Source of the DNA: Candidatus Obscuribacterales bacterium
GTDB taxonomy: Bacteria > Cyanobacteriota > Vampirovibrionia > Obscuribacterales > Obscuribacteraceae
Assembly: GCA_031292355.1 (NCBI GenBank)
Contig: JARLHI010000057.1
Location: 186,001-250,000 of the forward strand
Reading direction: 5' to 3'
Length of the DNA: 64,000 bases
In this document: one piece after another, positions 34,220 to 43,675 of the stretch
Numbering within the stretch: position 1 is the first letter of the stretch
Layout: each line of letters begins with the position of its first letter
The notes under the pieces: model-generated
What the model saw: the letters and a program-made list of their open reading frames with translations, nothing else
Database searches by the model: none
What the model was told of the DNA's origin: nothing
Translations under genes and position numbers: made by a program

Positions 34220-35701
34220 ATGAATACTCAAGGTCAGAAACATAGTTTGCAACAGACTTACCGCGATGCTGAAGCTCGCAATAAAGCCCAAACTATTCGC
34301 TACAGACGAGCTTATGGTCATGCGTTTCGCCAACGCCTAAATCTGTCAAAAAAGGCTAAAGCCAATGGCTTTGTAGCGGCAGCTCTAATTTACTACTTAA
34401 TCGGCATCTCCATGACTCATTCCTACGTTGTGTCAGCGCCAACGTTTTTCTGGTGCGGATATCTCATCGCGGGCGGTCTGTTGTGTTGCATCGCCACTCT
34501 ATTAGCGCCTGAAGATCTACTGTATGTAGACAGGTTAAGCTTAATAGTCCCAGGCAGAAATTTCATGGGTTTCACACCCAAAGTTCTCTGGGGCAAAATA
34601 GAAGACATAAATTTGCTAGATCTAGCTCAGCCTGGCGATGCCAGCGACTTCGTCATGCAATTAAAGCAAGTCTCTGGCGAAACTACAAACATCCATCTCA
34701 GCGGCTTAGACCCTGAAGGACTAAAGGCCATCGTCGATCACATGCGCACACATGCACCGCATTTACGAGGGCTGTCACAGCTCAACGACATCGACCGTTT
34801 TCTTGATTATCAAAGCGGCAATCTGCCACAGTTGTCCTACACCCAGCTCTGGGAAAGCGCTAACCAGGTTACATTTGGTCTCACATCATTCACTCCGCTT
34901 GCACCGTTGGCGAAAATTCAAGAGCAGTATTCAGTTGTCAGACAAATCGCTGCTGGTGGTTTTTCGGCAATCTATCTAATCAAAAATGAAGAAGGCGAAG
35001 AATTCGTTTTGAAAGAATCGGTGCTACCAAGCACTTTAGATGAAGCCACTAAAGCCAAGGCAACCGAACAATTTCAACGTGAAGCGACCATTCTTTCACG
35101 CCTGCAACATCCGCAAATAACCACTGTTTATGACCATTTTGTGGAAAACGGGCGAAATTATTTACGCCTTGATTTCATCAAAGGTTTAAACATGCGTCAA
35201 TATGTCAGTCAACAAAGCGGGCAGCCAGAAGACACATGCATACAGTGGGCAACTCAGCTTGCCGGGATTTTGAAGTATCTACATGGTCTGACACCACCTG
35301 TAGTGCATCGAGATCTTTCACCAGACAATATCGTTGTTCGAGGCGACGGTCAATTAGTACTCGTAGACTTCGGTGCCGCCAACGAATTCATTGGCCAAGC
35401 GACAGGCACACTGGTTGGTAAACACGCCTATATGGCGCCCGAGCAAATCCGCGGCAATGCGCAACCAGTTAGCGATGTCTACGCTCTTGGTGCGTGCGTT
35501 TATTTCTCTTTGACCGGGCATGACCCTGAACCGATCGCGACAATAACAGCAAAGACACAGGGTCTCTCGATCTCCGACTGGCTTGATGCTTTCATAACCA
35601 GGTGTACTCAACTCGAAATTGATGAGCGTTTTGCAACATCTGAGGAATGCCTTATCTATCTCACCTCATCGAGGACGAGCGGTGGACATAAAACGACGTA
35701 A
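34220..35701 (+). CDS. Membrane Ser/Thr kinase (kinase B)
   Basis: A 493-residue kinase. Two membrane helices lie at about 50-72 and 75-97, then a beta-rich sensor-like region (about 100-190), and the C-terminal kinase domain starts near residue 236 with AAGGFSAIYLI, VLKE, HRDLSPDN (Asp365), VDFGAA and APEQ, so it should be active. This N-terminal-helices order is opposite to kinases A and D. Its last 20 bp overlap the start of kinase C. It is the first gene of a three-gene run that shares the sensor-like domain. Confidence 0.9.
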   Translation: MNTQGQKHSLQQTYRDAEARNKAQTIRYRRAYGHAFRQRLNLSKKAKANGFVAAALIYYLIGISMTHSYVVSAPTFFWCGYLIAGGLLCCIATLLAPEDLLYVDRLSLIVPGRNFMGFTPKVLWGKIEDINLLDLAQPGDASDFVMQLKQVSGETTNIHLSGLDPEGLKAIVDHMRTHAPHLRGLSQLNDIDRFLDYQSGNLPQLSYTQLWESANQVTFGLTSFTPLAPLAKIQEQYSVVRQIAAGGFSAIYLIKNEEGEEFVLKESVLPSTLDEATKAKATEQFQREATILSRLQHPQITTVYDHFVENGRNYLRLDFIKGLNMRQYVSQQSGQPEDTCIQWATQLAGILKYLHGLTPPVVHRDLSPDNIVVRGDGQLVLVDFGAANEFIGQATGTLVGKHAYMAPEQIRGNAQPVSDVYALGACVYFSLTGHDPEPIATITAKTQGLSISDWLDAFITRCTQLEIDERFATSEECLIYLTSSRTSGGHKTT

Positions 35702-37208
35702 TCAACGTGAAATTCTCATCCGTTACGGGCGTCTAGCTCCTCACGCGCAAGACCGAATTCTCGATCAGTTTTATTTGATTCTGCCTGGTAGCATGTCGTT
35801 GCAAGGCTTTCTCATCACTCAAACTTTTGCTCTTATCGCTGGCTCGGTTGGCATAGCTCTTTTTGCTTCGGCGATACTTCTAGCTATTAACGAAGCAGAT
35901 TCGCTAGGAAGGAGTCTTTATTTTTGCTTCGCCATAGAAGTCATCTGGGTGTTTGTCGTCATGCATTTGAATTATGCTCGACGCTATCGCGAAAAACCGT
36001 TTGATCTAACAGAGATTGGTCTGACCAATGATGAATTGCGTCTGCACTCTCGCAACATCCATGGTGGCATGATCTTAGATAGCTTTCGCTGGGATGAGAT
36101 TTCATCAATAGAATTTATCGAGGGTCTAGCCGGCGAAAACAAAGAGCTAACACGCGACCATATAATTTTATCTGATACGAGAAAACATCAGGCACGTCTC
36201 TTTCTTGACTCTTTGCAGACCATAGAAGAACGCAATATTTTGCGTGCATTTATCGATAGCAATATCAAACAAATCGACACTCAAAAAGCAATGGCTGGTC
36301 TCACTAGGACAGGAAAGTTAGCCGATGTCCCGTTTACCAAACTATGGTCCCAAGCTCTGCGAGACTCAAGACCACGTTTGCATACTAACGCTCTCAGCAC
36401 AGGCATAAGATTACAAAATGGGCGATTCACAATCAAAAATTTGATTGGTGGAGGTGGTCAAGGCGCTGTCTATATGGCTGAAGTAAACGATCTTTCTGAA
36501 CACTCTATAGTCGTTTTAAAAGAATATGTTCTGCCAGACCTAGTTCATGAAGTAGAACACAAAGACGCCTGCGAGCAATTTGAAAAAGAAGTGCATTTAT
36601 TGAGCAAGTTGAATCATCCAGGCATTGTCAAAATGTTTGATGCGTTCGTCGAAGATCATAGGGCTTATCTCGTTCTCGAGATGATCGCTGGACATTCTCT
36701 TAAAGAGGAAGTACAAAAACGCGGCGCTATCCCGTACAGAGAAGTCCTCAAACTTTGCCGGCAGATGACTGCTATTTTAGAACATTTGCATGGGGCGACG
36801 CCCGTCATAATACACCTGGATTTCTCGCCTGAGAATCTGATGCTTTCACCTGAAGGCAAGATCACAGTAATAGATTTCAATATATCCAGCGAGGAAAATT
36901 CGATGCGCACTCGCACGGTCATGGGTAAACAACGTTATATGGCACCAGAGCAGTACCGCGGAAAGCCAAGCATTCGCAGTGACATATATGCCCTGGGAGC
37001 CACTCTTTATTTTCTGTTGACTGGGCTTGAACCCGAACCTATCACTACAGCCAGATGTCGCAAAAACTCAAAAAATGCAGAGGATATTCCAGAGAGCATT
37101 GACACATTTGTTAGTCGAGCAACGGCACTTGATGAGAAACAACGCTTTCAATCAATAGCTGAAGTGCAAGCAGAGCTAACAAAATTAATCGAAAACGCGG
37201 GGCAGTAG
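35682..37208 (+). CDS. Membrane Ser/Thr kinase with non-RD loop and DFN variant (kinase C)
   Basis: A 508-residue paralogue of kinase B. Membrane helices lie at about 45-72 and 80-102, followed by IGLTNDELRLHSRN and the same beta-rich region, then the kinase domain from LIGGGGQGAVYMAEVN. The catalytic loop reads HLDFSPEN (Asp380) instead of HRD, and the magnesium motif is DFN instead of DFG; the catalytic and metal residues Asp, Asn and Asp remain. Non-RD kinases are often regulated differently. The GTG at 35682 is chosen because GAGG lies 7 nt upstream; it overlaps kinase B by 20 bp, suggesting coupling. Confidence 0.88.
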   Translation: MDIKRRNQREILIRYGRLAPHAQDRILDQFYLILPGSMSLQGFLITQTFALIAGSVGIALFASAILLAINEADSLGRSLYFCFAIEVIWVFVVMHLNYARRYREKPFDLTEIGLTNDELRLHSRNIHGGMILDSFRWDEISSIEFIEGLAGENKELTRDHIILSDTRKHQARLFLDSLQTIEERNILRAFIDSNIKQIDTQKAMAGLTRTGKLADVPFTKLWSQALRDSRPRLHTNALSTGIRLQNGRFTIKNLIGGGGQGAVYMAEVNDLSEHSIVVLKEYVLPDLVHEVEHKDACEQFEKEVHLLSKLNHPGIVKMFDAFVEDHRAYLVLEMIAGHSLKEEVQKRGAIPYREVLKLCRQMTAILEHLHGATPVIIHLDFSPENLMLSPEGKITVIDFNISSEENSMRTRTVMGKQRYMAPEQYRGKPSIRSDIYALGATLYFLLTGLEPEPITTARCRKNSKNAEDIPESIDTFVSRATALDEKQRFQSIAEVQAELTKLIENAGQ

Positions 37209-37216
37209 AAAGAATT

Positions 37217-37984
37217 ATGCCTGACAGTCAAGCAAAGTCGCAACACACTGACGAACTGACGCTCTACCAGGCAAACTCTTGCCCGGCAGAATTATTGATT
37301 CCTTACGATCTATCGGCATATTCAAACAGATCTGTCGTGGTCAATTTGTACATGAGCAAGTTCAAACAATCTCTATTGAACATGGATTCGCCACTCTTGA
37401 TGGCAATAACGCTGATTGTGCTACTACATATTGCGGCGACATTCACTTTGGCCATCCTTTCCATTCTTTTCATCGTCCCTGCTGGTTTACCGGTGGTTCC
37501 ACTAGCTCTTGCATCAATGTCACTGCTGCTACTTACAGTTCCGGTCTACGTCATCATCGTCATCAGCAATTTGAAAATAAATGGTGGCAGAAATTGGCAG
37601 AATAGTTTGTTGGGGCCAACCAATATCGGTCTGACAGATTCTGGGTTCAAGCTTTGGTGGCAAGGTTTTGCGTTCTACAATTATCCGAATCTAGCTCTTT
37701 GGAGTGATATTTTTTATATCGACCTCAAGGAAGACGCGAGATCGGGCGAGCAGTCATTGCACTTCATTTACCAGAGCGGTTTTGGCAGGCGCACTATTGA
37801 ATTACCATTGCGTGGTTTGACAAATGCAGATGATGCTCGACTGGTACTGAATTATTTCGCTCGTAATGTCATTCTGGACCATCAAAGCGATAAATTTAAG
37901 GAGCAAGCAGCGTTGGGATTTGAGGATAGTTTGAAGAAAATTACTGCAGACACAGACCTATATTTACCTATGACACCCGAATAA
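37217..37984 (+). CDS. Kinase-less paralogue of the kinase B/C membrane-sensor half
   Basis: A 255-residue membrane protein with two or three helices (about 58-112), then IGLTDSGFKLWWQGFAFYNY and a beta-rich segment that aligns by eye with the IGLT region of kinase C, ending in a charged helix. It has no kinase domain. It begins 8 bp after kinase C and is almost certainly in the same operon. It may heterodimerise with the kinases or sense the same signal. The domain looks PH-like, but I cannot confirm that. Confidence 0.6.
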   Translation: MPDSQAKSQHTDELTLYQANSCPAELLIPYDLSAYSNRSVVVNLYMSKFKQSLLNMDSPLLMAITLIVLLHIAATFTLAILSILFIVPAGLPVVPLALASMSLLLLTVPVYVIIVISNLKINGGRNWQNSLLGPTNIGLTDSGFKLWWQGFAFYNYPNLALWSDIFYIDLKEDARSGEQSLHFIYQSGFGRRTIELPLRGLTNADDARLVLNYFARNVILDHQSDKFKEQAALGFEDSLKKITADTDLYLPMTPE

Positions 37985-37987
37985 CAT

Positions 37988-39088
37988 TCACTTCTTCTTA
38001 CGGGTATGACGGGAAACTATTTCTTCTACACTGGTGCCTTCAATTTGCAGCAGTTGATCGAGACGTTGATTAATGTCATGCACTGCAAACGGTCCCAGAT
38101 AAACAAGAGCTGTATAAATTTCAACTGCGCTCGCTCCAGCTTTTAAAAATTCAAGTGCGTCATCACCAGAAAAGACGCCACCACATCCAATTATCTGCTG
38201 ATGAGTCTGCTTGCGTTTGCTTACCTTAGCGCACAAGGCAAGTGCTTTACTTTTAAGCGGTTTTCCACTCAATCCACCCTTTCCGCAGTCTTCTATTGTT
38301 TTTTCTGCAGATTTCAGTGAGTCTCGCGCAGTAGATGTATTGCCACAAATGAAACCATCGACTTGAGTAGAAGAAACAGACGAAAAAATTGAATCTAGTA
38401 ATTCATCAGAACTGTCCGGTGACAATTTCAAGAACAGCGGCAAGTTGTGCGAATTCAAACGATAAATTTCTTGCAGCATCACAACTAGCTCGGCCGCTTC
38501 TTTCTCACAACCTTCGTGGGTATTGGGACAGCTTACATTCAACACAGCATAAGCTAATGGTAAATCTCTTATTTCTCTAAAGCTTGCCACGACATCGGCG
38601 ACACCTCTCTCTCCGACAATTTCGACCCGGTTACTTTTAGCGATATTAACGCCCAGTGGGATTTCGGTGACACTCGAGCGCAGGCGCCAGGCAACCGCGC
38701 TGGCACCGTCACCGTTTAAGCCCATTCGATTGATCACAGCTTCATCTTCGACCAACCGAAACAACCTTGGTTGAGGATTTCCCTCACCCGGCATGTGTGT
38801 TACCGAGCCGATTTCAGCAAAACCAAAACCCAAGACGTCAAGTAAGTGACCAAGTCGTGCGTTTTTATCAAAGCCAGCAGCCAGACCGACTGGATTGACG
38901 ATGGTCCGGCCTGCCAGTACAGTTTTCAGGCGAGGGGATTGATAAGAGCAAAAAGGCTCTAGGAATGAGGCGAATGGACGCACGCAAGGCAACATTTGAT
39001 AGACACAGTTATGAGCGGTTTCAGGATCGAACCGAAAAAGCCACGGTCTCATGTATTTTTGATAGATTGCAGTCAATCCAGTATTCAA
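37988..39088 (-). CDS. pyrD: Dihydroorotate dehydrogenase (quinone), class 2
   Basis: A 366-residue membrane-associated flavoenzyme that oxidises dihydroorotate to orotate in pyrimidine synthesis. The N-terminal helix (RPWLFRFDPETAHN) is the class 2 membrane anchor. NPVGLAAGFDKNA, EIGSVTHMPGEGNPQPRLFRL, NVSCPNT with the catalytic Ser, and GCGGVFSGDDA for FMN phosphate are all present. The start is TTG, chosen because GAGGAG lies 8 nt upstream. It separates the kinase B/C operon from kinase D. Confidence 0.95.
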   Translation of the reverse strand: MNTGLTAIYQKYMRPWLFRFDPETAHNCVYQMLPCVRPFASFLEPFCSYQSPRLKTVLAGRTIVNPVGLAAGFDKNARLGHLLDVLGFGFAEIGSVTHMPGEGNPQPRLFRLVEDEAVINRMGLNGDGASAVAWRLRSSVTEIPLGVNIAKSNRVEIVGERGVADVVASFREIRDLPLAYAVLNVSCPNTHEGCEKEAAELVVMLQEIYRLNSHNLPLFLKLSPDSSDELLDSIFSSVSSTQVDGFICGNTSTARDSLKSAEKTIEDCGKGGLSGKPLKSKALALCAKVSKRKQTHQQIIGCGGVFSGDDALEFLKAGASAVEIYTALVYLGPFAVHDINQRLDQLLQIEGTSVEEIVSRHTRKKK

Positions 39089-39254
39089 CAGACCTGCTCC
39101 TCACTTTTGCATACGGCGGATTCAACGCCAGTATACAGCGCTACCCAGTCAGTCGAAAAAATCACCACGGAAGCTGTTCATTTTTAGTTTATATAGAGAC
39201 AGCAACAGACGGGCATATCCCCCAGAGAGAGCAAAAGAGCAAGCCTGATTAATA

Positions 39255-41576
39255 ATGCGTTCGGACGAAGCAATCACCTGCCCGAAGTGTCGGCAAACGT
39301 ATCATAGTGAGACAAACTTTTGTCCACACGACGGCACTCGTTTGAATCCAGAATCACCTGTTAGAGAGACTCATTCCTTCGAAAAGACCCTGAGCGTAGC
39401 CGATATTCAAACGGCTCGCGAAAAACACTCATTGGTCGGTCAAATCCTCGATGGTCAATATGAAATTCTCTCGATGGTTGGCAAAGGCGGCATGAGCATT
39501 GTATACAAAGCTCGACATCTCATGCTCAGAAAAATTGTCGCGATCAAAACATTGCTACCGCATCTGGTGCTTCATCCACACAGCTTGCAGCGCTTTCAAC
39601 AAGAGGCACAAGCAGCAAGTAATATCGTGCACACGAATGTCGTCACCATTCACAATTTTGGCGTGACACCGGAAGGACAGCCATATCTCGTTATGGATTA
39701 CCTGGAAGGTATCTCTCTGCATCAGCTCATAGAAGATACCGGGCATCTACCAATTGAGCGTGCTGTCGCAATCTTCATTCAAGTGGCTAATGCTCTCGAC
39801 AAGGCTCACGAGAAAGGAGTGATTCATCGAGATTTAAAACCAAGCAACATTATTCTCATCGAGCAGGGCGAAAAGCACGACATCGTACAGCTTGTCGATT
39901 TTGGTATTGCCAAACTATTACCGCGAGAAGGCAGCGAAGCAGTTCACCTGACTCAAACTGGGGAAGTTTTCGGCAGCCCGCTCTACATGAGCCCTGAACA
40001 GTGTCGAGGAGAAAAGCTTGATGTTCGCTCCGACATCTATTCTATGGGTTGTCTCATGTACGAATGCCTGGCTGGCCACCCCCCACACTCAGGCGATAAT
40101 ACATTGGAAGTACTCTACAAGCACATCAATGTCGTTCCCTCACAAATTGCCGGAGACAGCAAACTCAAGTCTCCAATTGCTTTTTTCACTGGCTCTGACA
40201 TACCTTCAACAGCACAGGCAGTCGCAGAAGTAAAAGTGCCATCAGCGCTCGAAGCTATAGTGTTCAAAGCTCTTGCGAAAACGCCAGACGGACGTTATCA
40301 GTCGATGGCAGAACTAGAAAGAGACCTAGAAGCTTTTCAAAAGTCGCAGCAATTTAGCTTCTTGAGCATCGCCAGAAGCCGATGGGAATTATTTCGACTA
40401 AAACGGGGACCAAGAAGTAAATCAGAACAGGTTACGAGCGCAGTGTGGGTTTCGTTATCACTGGTGGGTTTGCTTGGCTGCTCACTTCCGGCATTCAATT
40501 TCTGGAATCTTGCGGACTCGCCTTCAGCGAAACAAAAAATTGTCTGGGAAGACGAAAAACGAAAAGTCCAGAAAAAGTCTGATACTTCGGATTTATTTGC
40601 GGCATCAATAATTCTCAAAGACGCAGATGAATTTCTGCACTCAAATAAAGGCGATGCACAAGAGATTTATGACTCACTCGCACACGCGGGTAAAAGGCTG
40701 CAAGAATTTGGACTCTGGGATGAAGCAAGCAAAATATTCAAAAAAGCGGTGCAAGTAAGCAACCTGAGCAATGGTGAAAGCAGCTATCCAACCATACTGC
40801 TCAAGATGGACCTCGCAGAAGCTTACTACAATCAGGGAAAACTAAAAGACGCAGAAAACGAATATTTAGATCTCGAAGAAAAATTAAAAACAGAGAGAAG
40901 AATGCTGCAATACACTCTAGTTTTGAGCAGTCTTGGCAACTGCTATTTTGACGAAGAGCGCTATGAAGATGCAGAGAAATACTACAAGGCAGCCATTCTG
41001 GCATGGCGAAACAGAATGGCCCACGCTAAAGAGTCAGGGGCTGTTGAAGGTCAAGCTAAAGAATTCGGACTGCTTTCTGTATCGCGCCTATCGCTTGCCG
41101 CTCTAACTTTTTCTAGACTCGCTGAAATCATTCAGATGAAAGCAGAAAACAAGCTGCCACTAGACAAGGCGTCCGATCTAGGCGCTGAAACATTTTACAA
41201 GATAGCAGCTGGTTGCAATTTTCAAGCCCTGCCAATGTGGCGACAAACAGAAGGACCAGACGGCAAAAACACAGGTATCTGCGAGCTACATCTAGCCGAA
41301 GACCTCGCCCATCTCAAGGAAATTCAACTGACACGAAAAGCGCCAACAGATGACACTGTTCAAGATCAGTCTCACGATATGAATGCTGAAAGTCTCTTCG
41401 AAAGCAGCGAAGAGATATTTAAATCAGCGTACGGTTCCGCTCATCCATATTTAGCAATCGCGCTACTGCGTCATGCTGATTATGAGTTGGACAAGAAAAA
41501 CAACTTAAAAAAATATCTGCAACTTCGCTTCAAAGCGTGCTCAATCCTCAGTTCCGCCAAGAACGATCTAAAGTAA
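39255..41576 (+). CDS. Membrane Ser/Thr kinase with zinc ribbon and TPR tail (kinase D)
   Basis: A 773-residue kinase built like kinase A. A CPKC-x10-CPHDG knuckle (about 8-24) precedes a kinase domain with GKGGMSIVYKA, AIKTL, HRDLKPSN (Asp193), DFGIAK and SPLYMSPEQ, all intact. One membrane helix (about 397-417) is followed by about 350 residues of TPR repeats, for example AEAYYNQGKLKDAENEYLDLEEKLK and NCYFDEERYEDAEKYYKAAI. The tail would lie outside the cytoplasm if the kinase is inside. It is divergent from pyrD and convergent with a hypothetical gene 6 bp on. Confidence 0.92.
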   Translation: MRSDEAITCPKCRQTYHSETNFCPHDGTRLNPESPVRETHSFEKTLSVADIQTAREKHSLVGQILDGQYEILSMVGKGGMSIVYKARHLMLRKIVAIKTLLPHLVLHPHSLQRFQQEAQAASNIVHTNVVTIHNFGVTPEGQPYLVMDYLEGISLHQLIEDTGHLPIERAVAIFIQVANALDKAHEKGVIHRDLKPSNIILIEQGEKHDIVQLVDFGIAKLLPREGSEAVHLTQTGEVFGSPLYMSPEQCRGEKLDVRSDIYSMGCLMYECLAGHPPHSGDNTLEVLYKHINVVPSQIAGDSKLKSPIAFFTGSDIPSTAQAVAEVKVPSALEAIVFKALAKTPDGRYQSMAELERDLEAFQKSQQFSFLSIARSRWELFRLKRGPRSKSEQVTSAVWVSLSLVGLLGCSLPAFNFWNLADSPSAKQKIVWEDEKRKVQKKSDTSDLFAASIILKDADEFLHSNKGDAQEIYDSLAHAGKRLQEFGLWDEASKIFKKAVQVSNLSNGESSYPTILLKMDLAEAYYNQGKLKDAENEYLDLEEKLKTERRMLQYTLVLSSLGNCYFDEERYEDAEKYYKAAILAWRNRMAHAKESGAVEGQAKEFGLLSVSRLSLAALTFSRLAEIIQMKAENKLPLDKASDLGAETFYKIAAGCNFQALPMWRQTEGPDGKNTGICELHLAEDLAHLKEIQLTRKAPTDDTVQDQSHDMNAESLFESSEEIFKSAYGSAHPYLAIALLRHADYELDKKNNLKKYLQLRFKACSILSSAKNDLK

Positions 41577-41582
41577 ACAGGC

Positions 41583-42530
41583 TTATTTAGACAATGGTTT
41601 TGGCGCATTTGGCTCGTTAGCTCTGTCGGCAAACGCTTTCGTTTTAAGTTTTACCATGGCCGCGTGAATACTATTCTCTGAACCCTTATTCGCATCATGA
41701 GCCACTTTTGACTCAGAGTCATTGAGCAAGAATTCGGAAAATTCTTTTACGAGAATATAGTCTTTAGACATGAGAAAATCACTGGCAGTAAACTGTTTCT
41801 GCATCACCTCTTTGGTATCAAAATCGACACGCACTTTAAAACCATCCATCGGGTTATTGGTAATGACCTTACTTTTCATCGGAAAACCAAACCGACAAGC
41901 ATCTGGTCTCCCACTCAACTCACTGTAAACTTGAAACGCGTTTTCTGGCAAAACAATCTCGTTCGACACCCATGCTTGTTCCTTTCTTTCAGCACCGCCA
42001 GGCATATTGACAGCCTGTCGTTGGTAAAGAACGCAATTCATCGACGCAACTTGTTCGGTATCTAGTTTTTTCCAATCCGAATACTTAAGATCTTTGCTGG
42101 CAGTGGCAAAAATATCGAAACCAAGCATTTTCACGTAATGAGGAAATTTCTCTTTTGTGCAAATAAAATACTTATGGTTTGAATTGTTGATCAAGACCAA
42201 TTGATTCGTTTTCGGCCAATAGGCCATCGACATCAGCGGATTGACTATCTTCATGCCTGCAGCGCAAAGCATCAACTTGTTTGTGCCCATGCTTTTACTT
42301 TTCTGGTACATCTCCCAGCCAGAATAGGCATCCACCTTTTTCTTACTGCCTGTCGCTGGCGCATTATGGTTTGCGGCATCAGCAGACAAACTTGCCGACG
42401 TCGAGGTTATAAAAAACAAAGTGACAATTGCTTTGTATAGCAAATTCTGCAATCGGCTGAAATTAGTGTCTTTCAAGACCATCGCTTTAGAGTTTAACGA
42501 TTTGCGAGTCTGTCGCTCATTGTAATGCAT
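41583..42530 (-). CDS. Secreted hypothetical protein
   Basis: A 315-residue protein with a long basic leader and an export signal (NLLYKAIVTLFFITSTSASLSADA). The mature part is soluble, with a Cys near CAAGMKIVN and segments DIFATASKDLKYSDWKKLDTEQ and DGFKVRVDFDTKEVM. I do not recognise a family. The ATG at 42530 lies 7 bp after the stop of the TMEM165-like gene; an upstream in-frame TTG at 42563 would overlap that gene. The proteins are likely co-transcribed. It is convergent with kinase D. Confidence 0.6.
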   Translation of the reverse strand: MHYNERQTRKSLNSKAMVLKDTNFSRLQNLLYKAIVTLFFITSTSASLSADAANHNAPATGSKKKVDAYSGWEMYQKSKSMGTNKLMLCAAGMKIVNPLMSMAYWPKTNQLVLINNSNHKYFICTKEKFPHYVKMLGFDIFATASKDLKYSDWKKLDTEQVASMNCVLYQRQAVNMPGGAERKEQAWVSNEIVLPENAFQVYSELSGRPDACRFGFPMKSKVITNNPMDGFKVRVDFDTKEVMQKQFTASDFLMSKDYILVKEFSEFLLNDSESKVAHDANKGSENSIHAAMVKLKTKAFADRANEPNAPKPLSK

Positions 42531-42537
42531 TATCAAT

Positions 42538-43158
42538 TCAGAGTTTATGCTTAAATCCTTCAACGATACTGAGTATCCCTGAAATTATATATACGGCGGA
42601 GATGACATAACGAAGCGTATTGGCTGAAACTTTGGTTCCTACGGCCTTGCCTGCAAAAATAGCAAGGGCGTTAGAGGCGACTAAACCAAGTGAGCTGCCA
42701 AGCCAAACCTGGATAAACGCCCCCTCGCGACTGGCAATAGCCACTGTGGCGAGCATGGTCTTGTCGCCTAATTCAGCAAGGAAGAATGTTCCGGCGATAG
42801 TTAAGATCGGTCCGAATCTGAGTCCTTTTTTGCTTGATGGACCCTGATCATTAGATAACTCAAGAACCTTTTCTTCTGCTTCTTCGATTTCGCTTTCACT
42901 GTCGCCCTTTAGCTCCAGTAAACCAAAAGTGATAAACGCCACCCCGGCCAGCATGGCAATCCAGAACATTGGCAGGATTCGACCGACAGTGGAGCCAAGC
43001 GCTACAGAGAGAAGACTTACGAGCGTCGTGCCAATTGTGACACCCAGCATAACGTCCAGTGCTTTGTACTTGGTCGCCATGGCTAAAGTCATAAACTGAG
43101 TTTTGTCACCCAGTTCAGCCATAAAAATCAAAATAAAAGCTTTCCAGAAAGCGCTCAA
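42538..43158 (-). CDS. TMEM165/GDT1 family cation exporter
   Basis: A 206-residue membrane protein of the UPF0016/GDT1 family, which moves Mn2+ or Ca2+ out of the cytoplasm. Two copies of the hallmark E-[LM]-G-D-K-[ST] motif are present (FMAELGDKTQFMTLAM and FLAELGDKTMLATVAI), with the usual six helices and a charged central loop. The start is TTG, with GGGGGAG 8 nt upstream. I looked for a yybP-ykoY manganese riboswitch in the 127-bp leader and saw none. A small hairpin (43241-43264) lies upstream. Confidence 0.88.
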   Translation of the reverse strand: MSAFWKAFILIFMAELGDKTQFMTLAMATKYKALDVMLGVTIGTTLVSLLSVALGSTVGRILPMFWIAMLAGVAFITFGLLELKGDSESEIEEAEEKVLELSNDQGPSSKKGLRFGPILTIAGTFFLAELGDKTMLATVAIASREGAFIQVWLGSSLGLVASNALAIFAGKAVGTKVSANTLRYVISAVYIISGILSIVEGFKHKL

Positions 43159-43240
43159 AAAAAATCTCCCCCGCCAATATTAACAGGACCATACGGCAAA
43201 TAGGCTGAGATTTTTCTAGCAGTACTAAACAGGCATGAGC

Positions 43241-43264
43241 GCTGCCACCACTTATGATGGCAGC
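43241..43264 (-). terminator. Weak hairpin between small membrane protein and TMEM165-like genes
   Basis: GCTGCCA and TGGCAGC form a 7-bp stem with a 10-nt loop, 22 bp after the stop of the upstream leftward gene. There is no T-run, so it is only a possible attenuator or RNA 3' end. Confidence 0.3.
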
Positions 43265-43285
43265 TTCAGCCGGAGACGCACAAGA

Positions 43286-43573
43286 TTACTTCATTACAGA
43301 CAGGGCTGGAAAATGAGGAGAAACTGAACTCTCGGCGATATCAGCGGTTGGGTTAATGACATCACGCGGCAAGGAGTGGATAACAGAGTTATGGGCATGT
43401 GATGTGGTCGATACATTAACGACCAACCACAACAGTGCAGTCAAGCTCAACGCAATCAATACGGAGCTTACGATTAGTGTGTAATTGCCTTCATGAATCG
43501 ACTGAGCCGATTTCATTTGCCTGTTTAATTCGCGCTGGAGTGTCACTGATGGATGCGCGGCAATAGCGGCCAT
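43286..43573 (-). CDS. Small single-helix membrane protein
   Basis: A 95-residue protein with one membrane helix (about residues 30-52, NYTLIVSSVLIALSLTALLWLVV) and a Ser/Pro/His-rich external C-terminus. It has a very strong ribosome site (AAGGAGG, 5-6 nt before the ATG), so it is likely well expressed. No family is recognised. It is in the leftward direction after kinase E, separated by about 100 bp. Confidence 0.6.
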   Translation of the reverse strand: MAAIAAHPSVTLQRELNRQMKSAQSIHEGNYTLIVSSVLIALSLTALLWLVVNVSTTSHAHNSVIHSLPRDVINPTADIAESSVSPHFPALSVMK

Positions 43574-43675
43574 ATTTCCTCCTTCGAAGAAATTCGCACC
43601 TGTGCAGGGCGATCTCTCGAAAAATCTTATTCAACTGTCAAGTGCTGAGGCGATAAAGGCACAGCAAAAGTTCCT

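Noticed and set aside
43159-43285. yybP-ykoY manganese riboswitch upstream of the TMEM165-like gene
   Set aside because: The leader lacks the conserved junction text; only a small hairpin without T-run is present.
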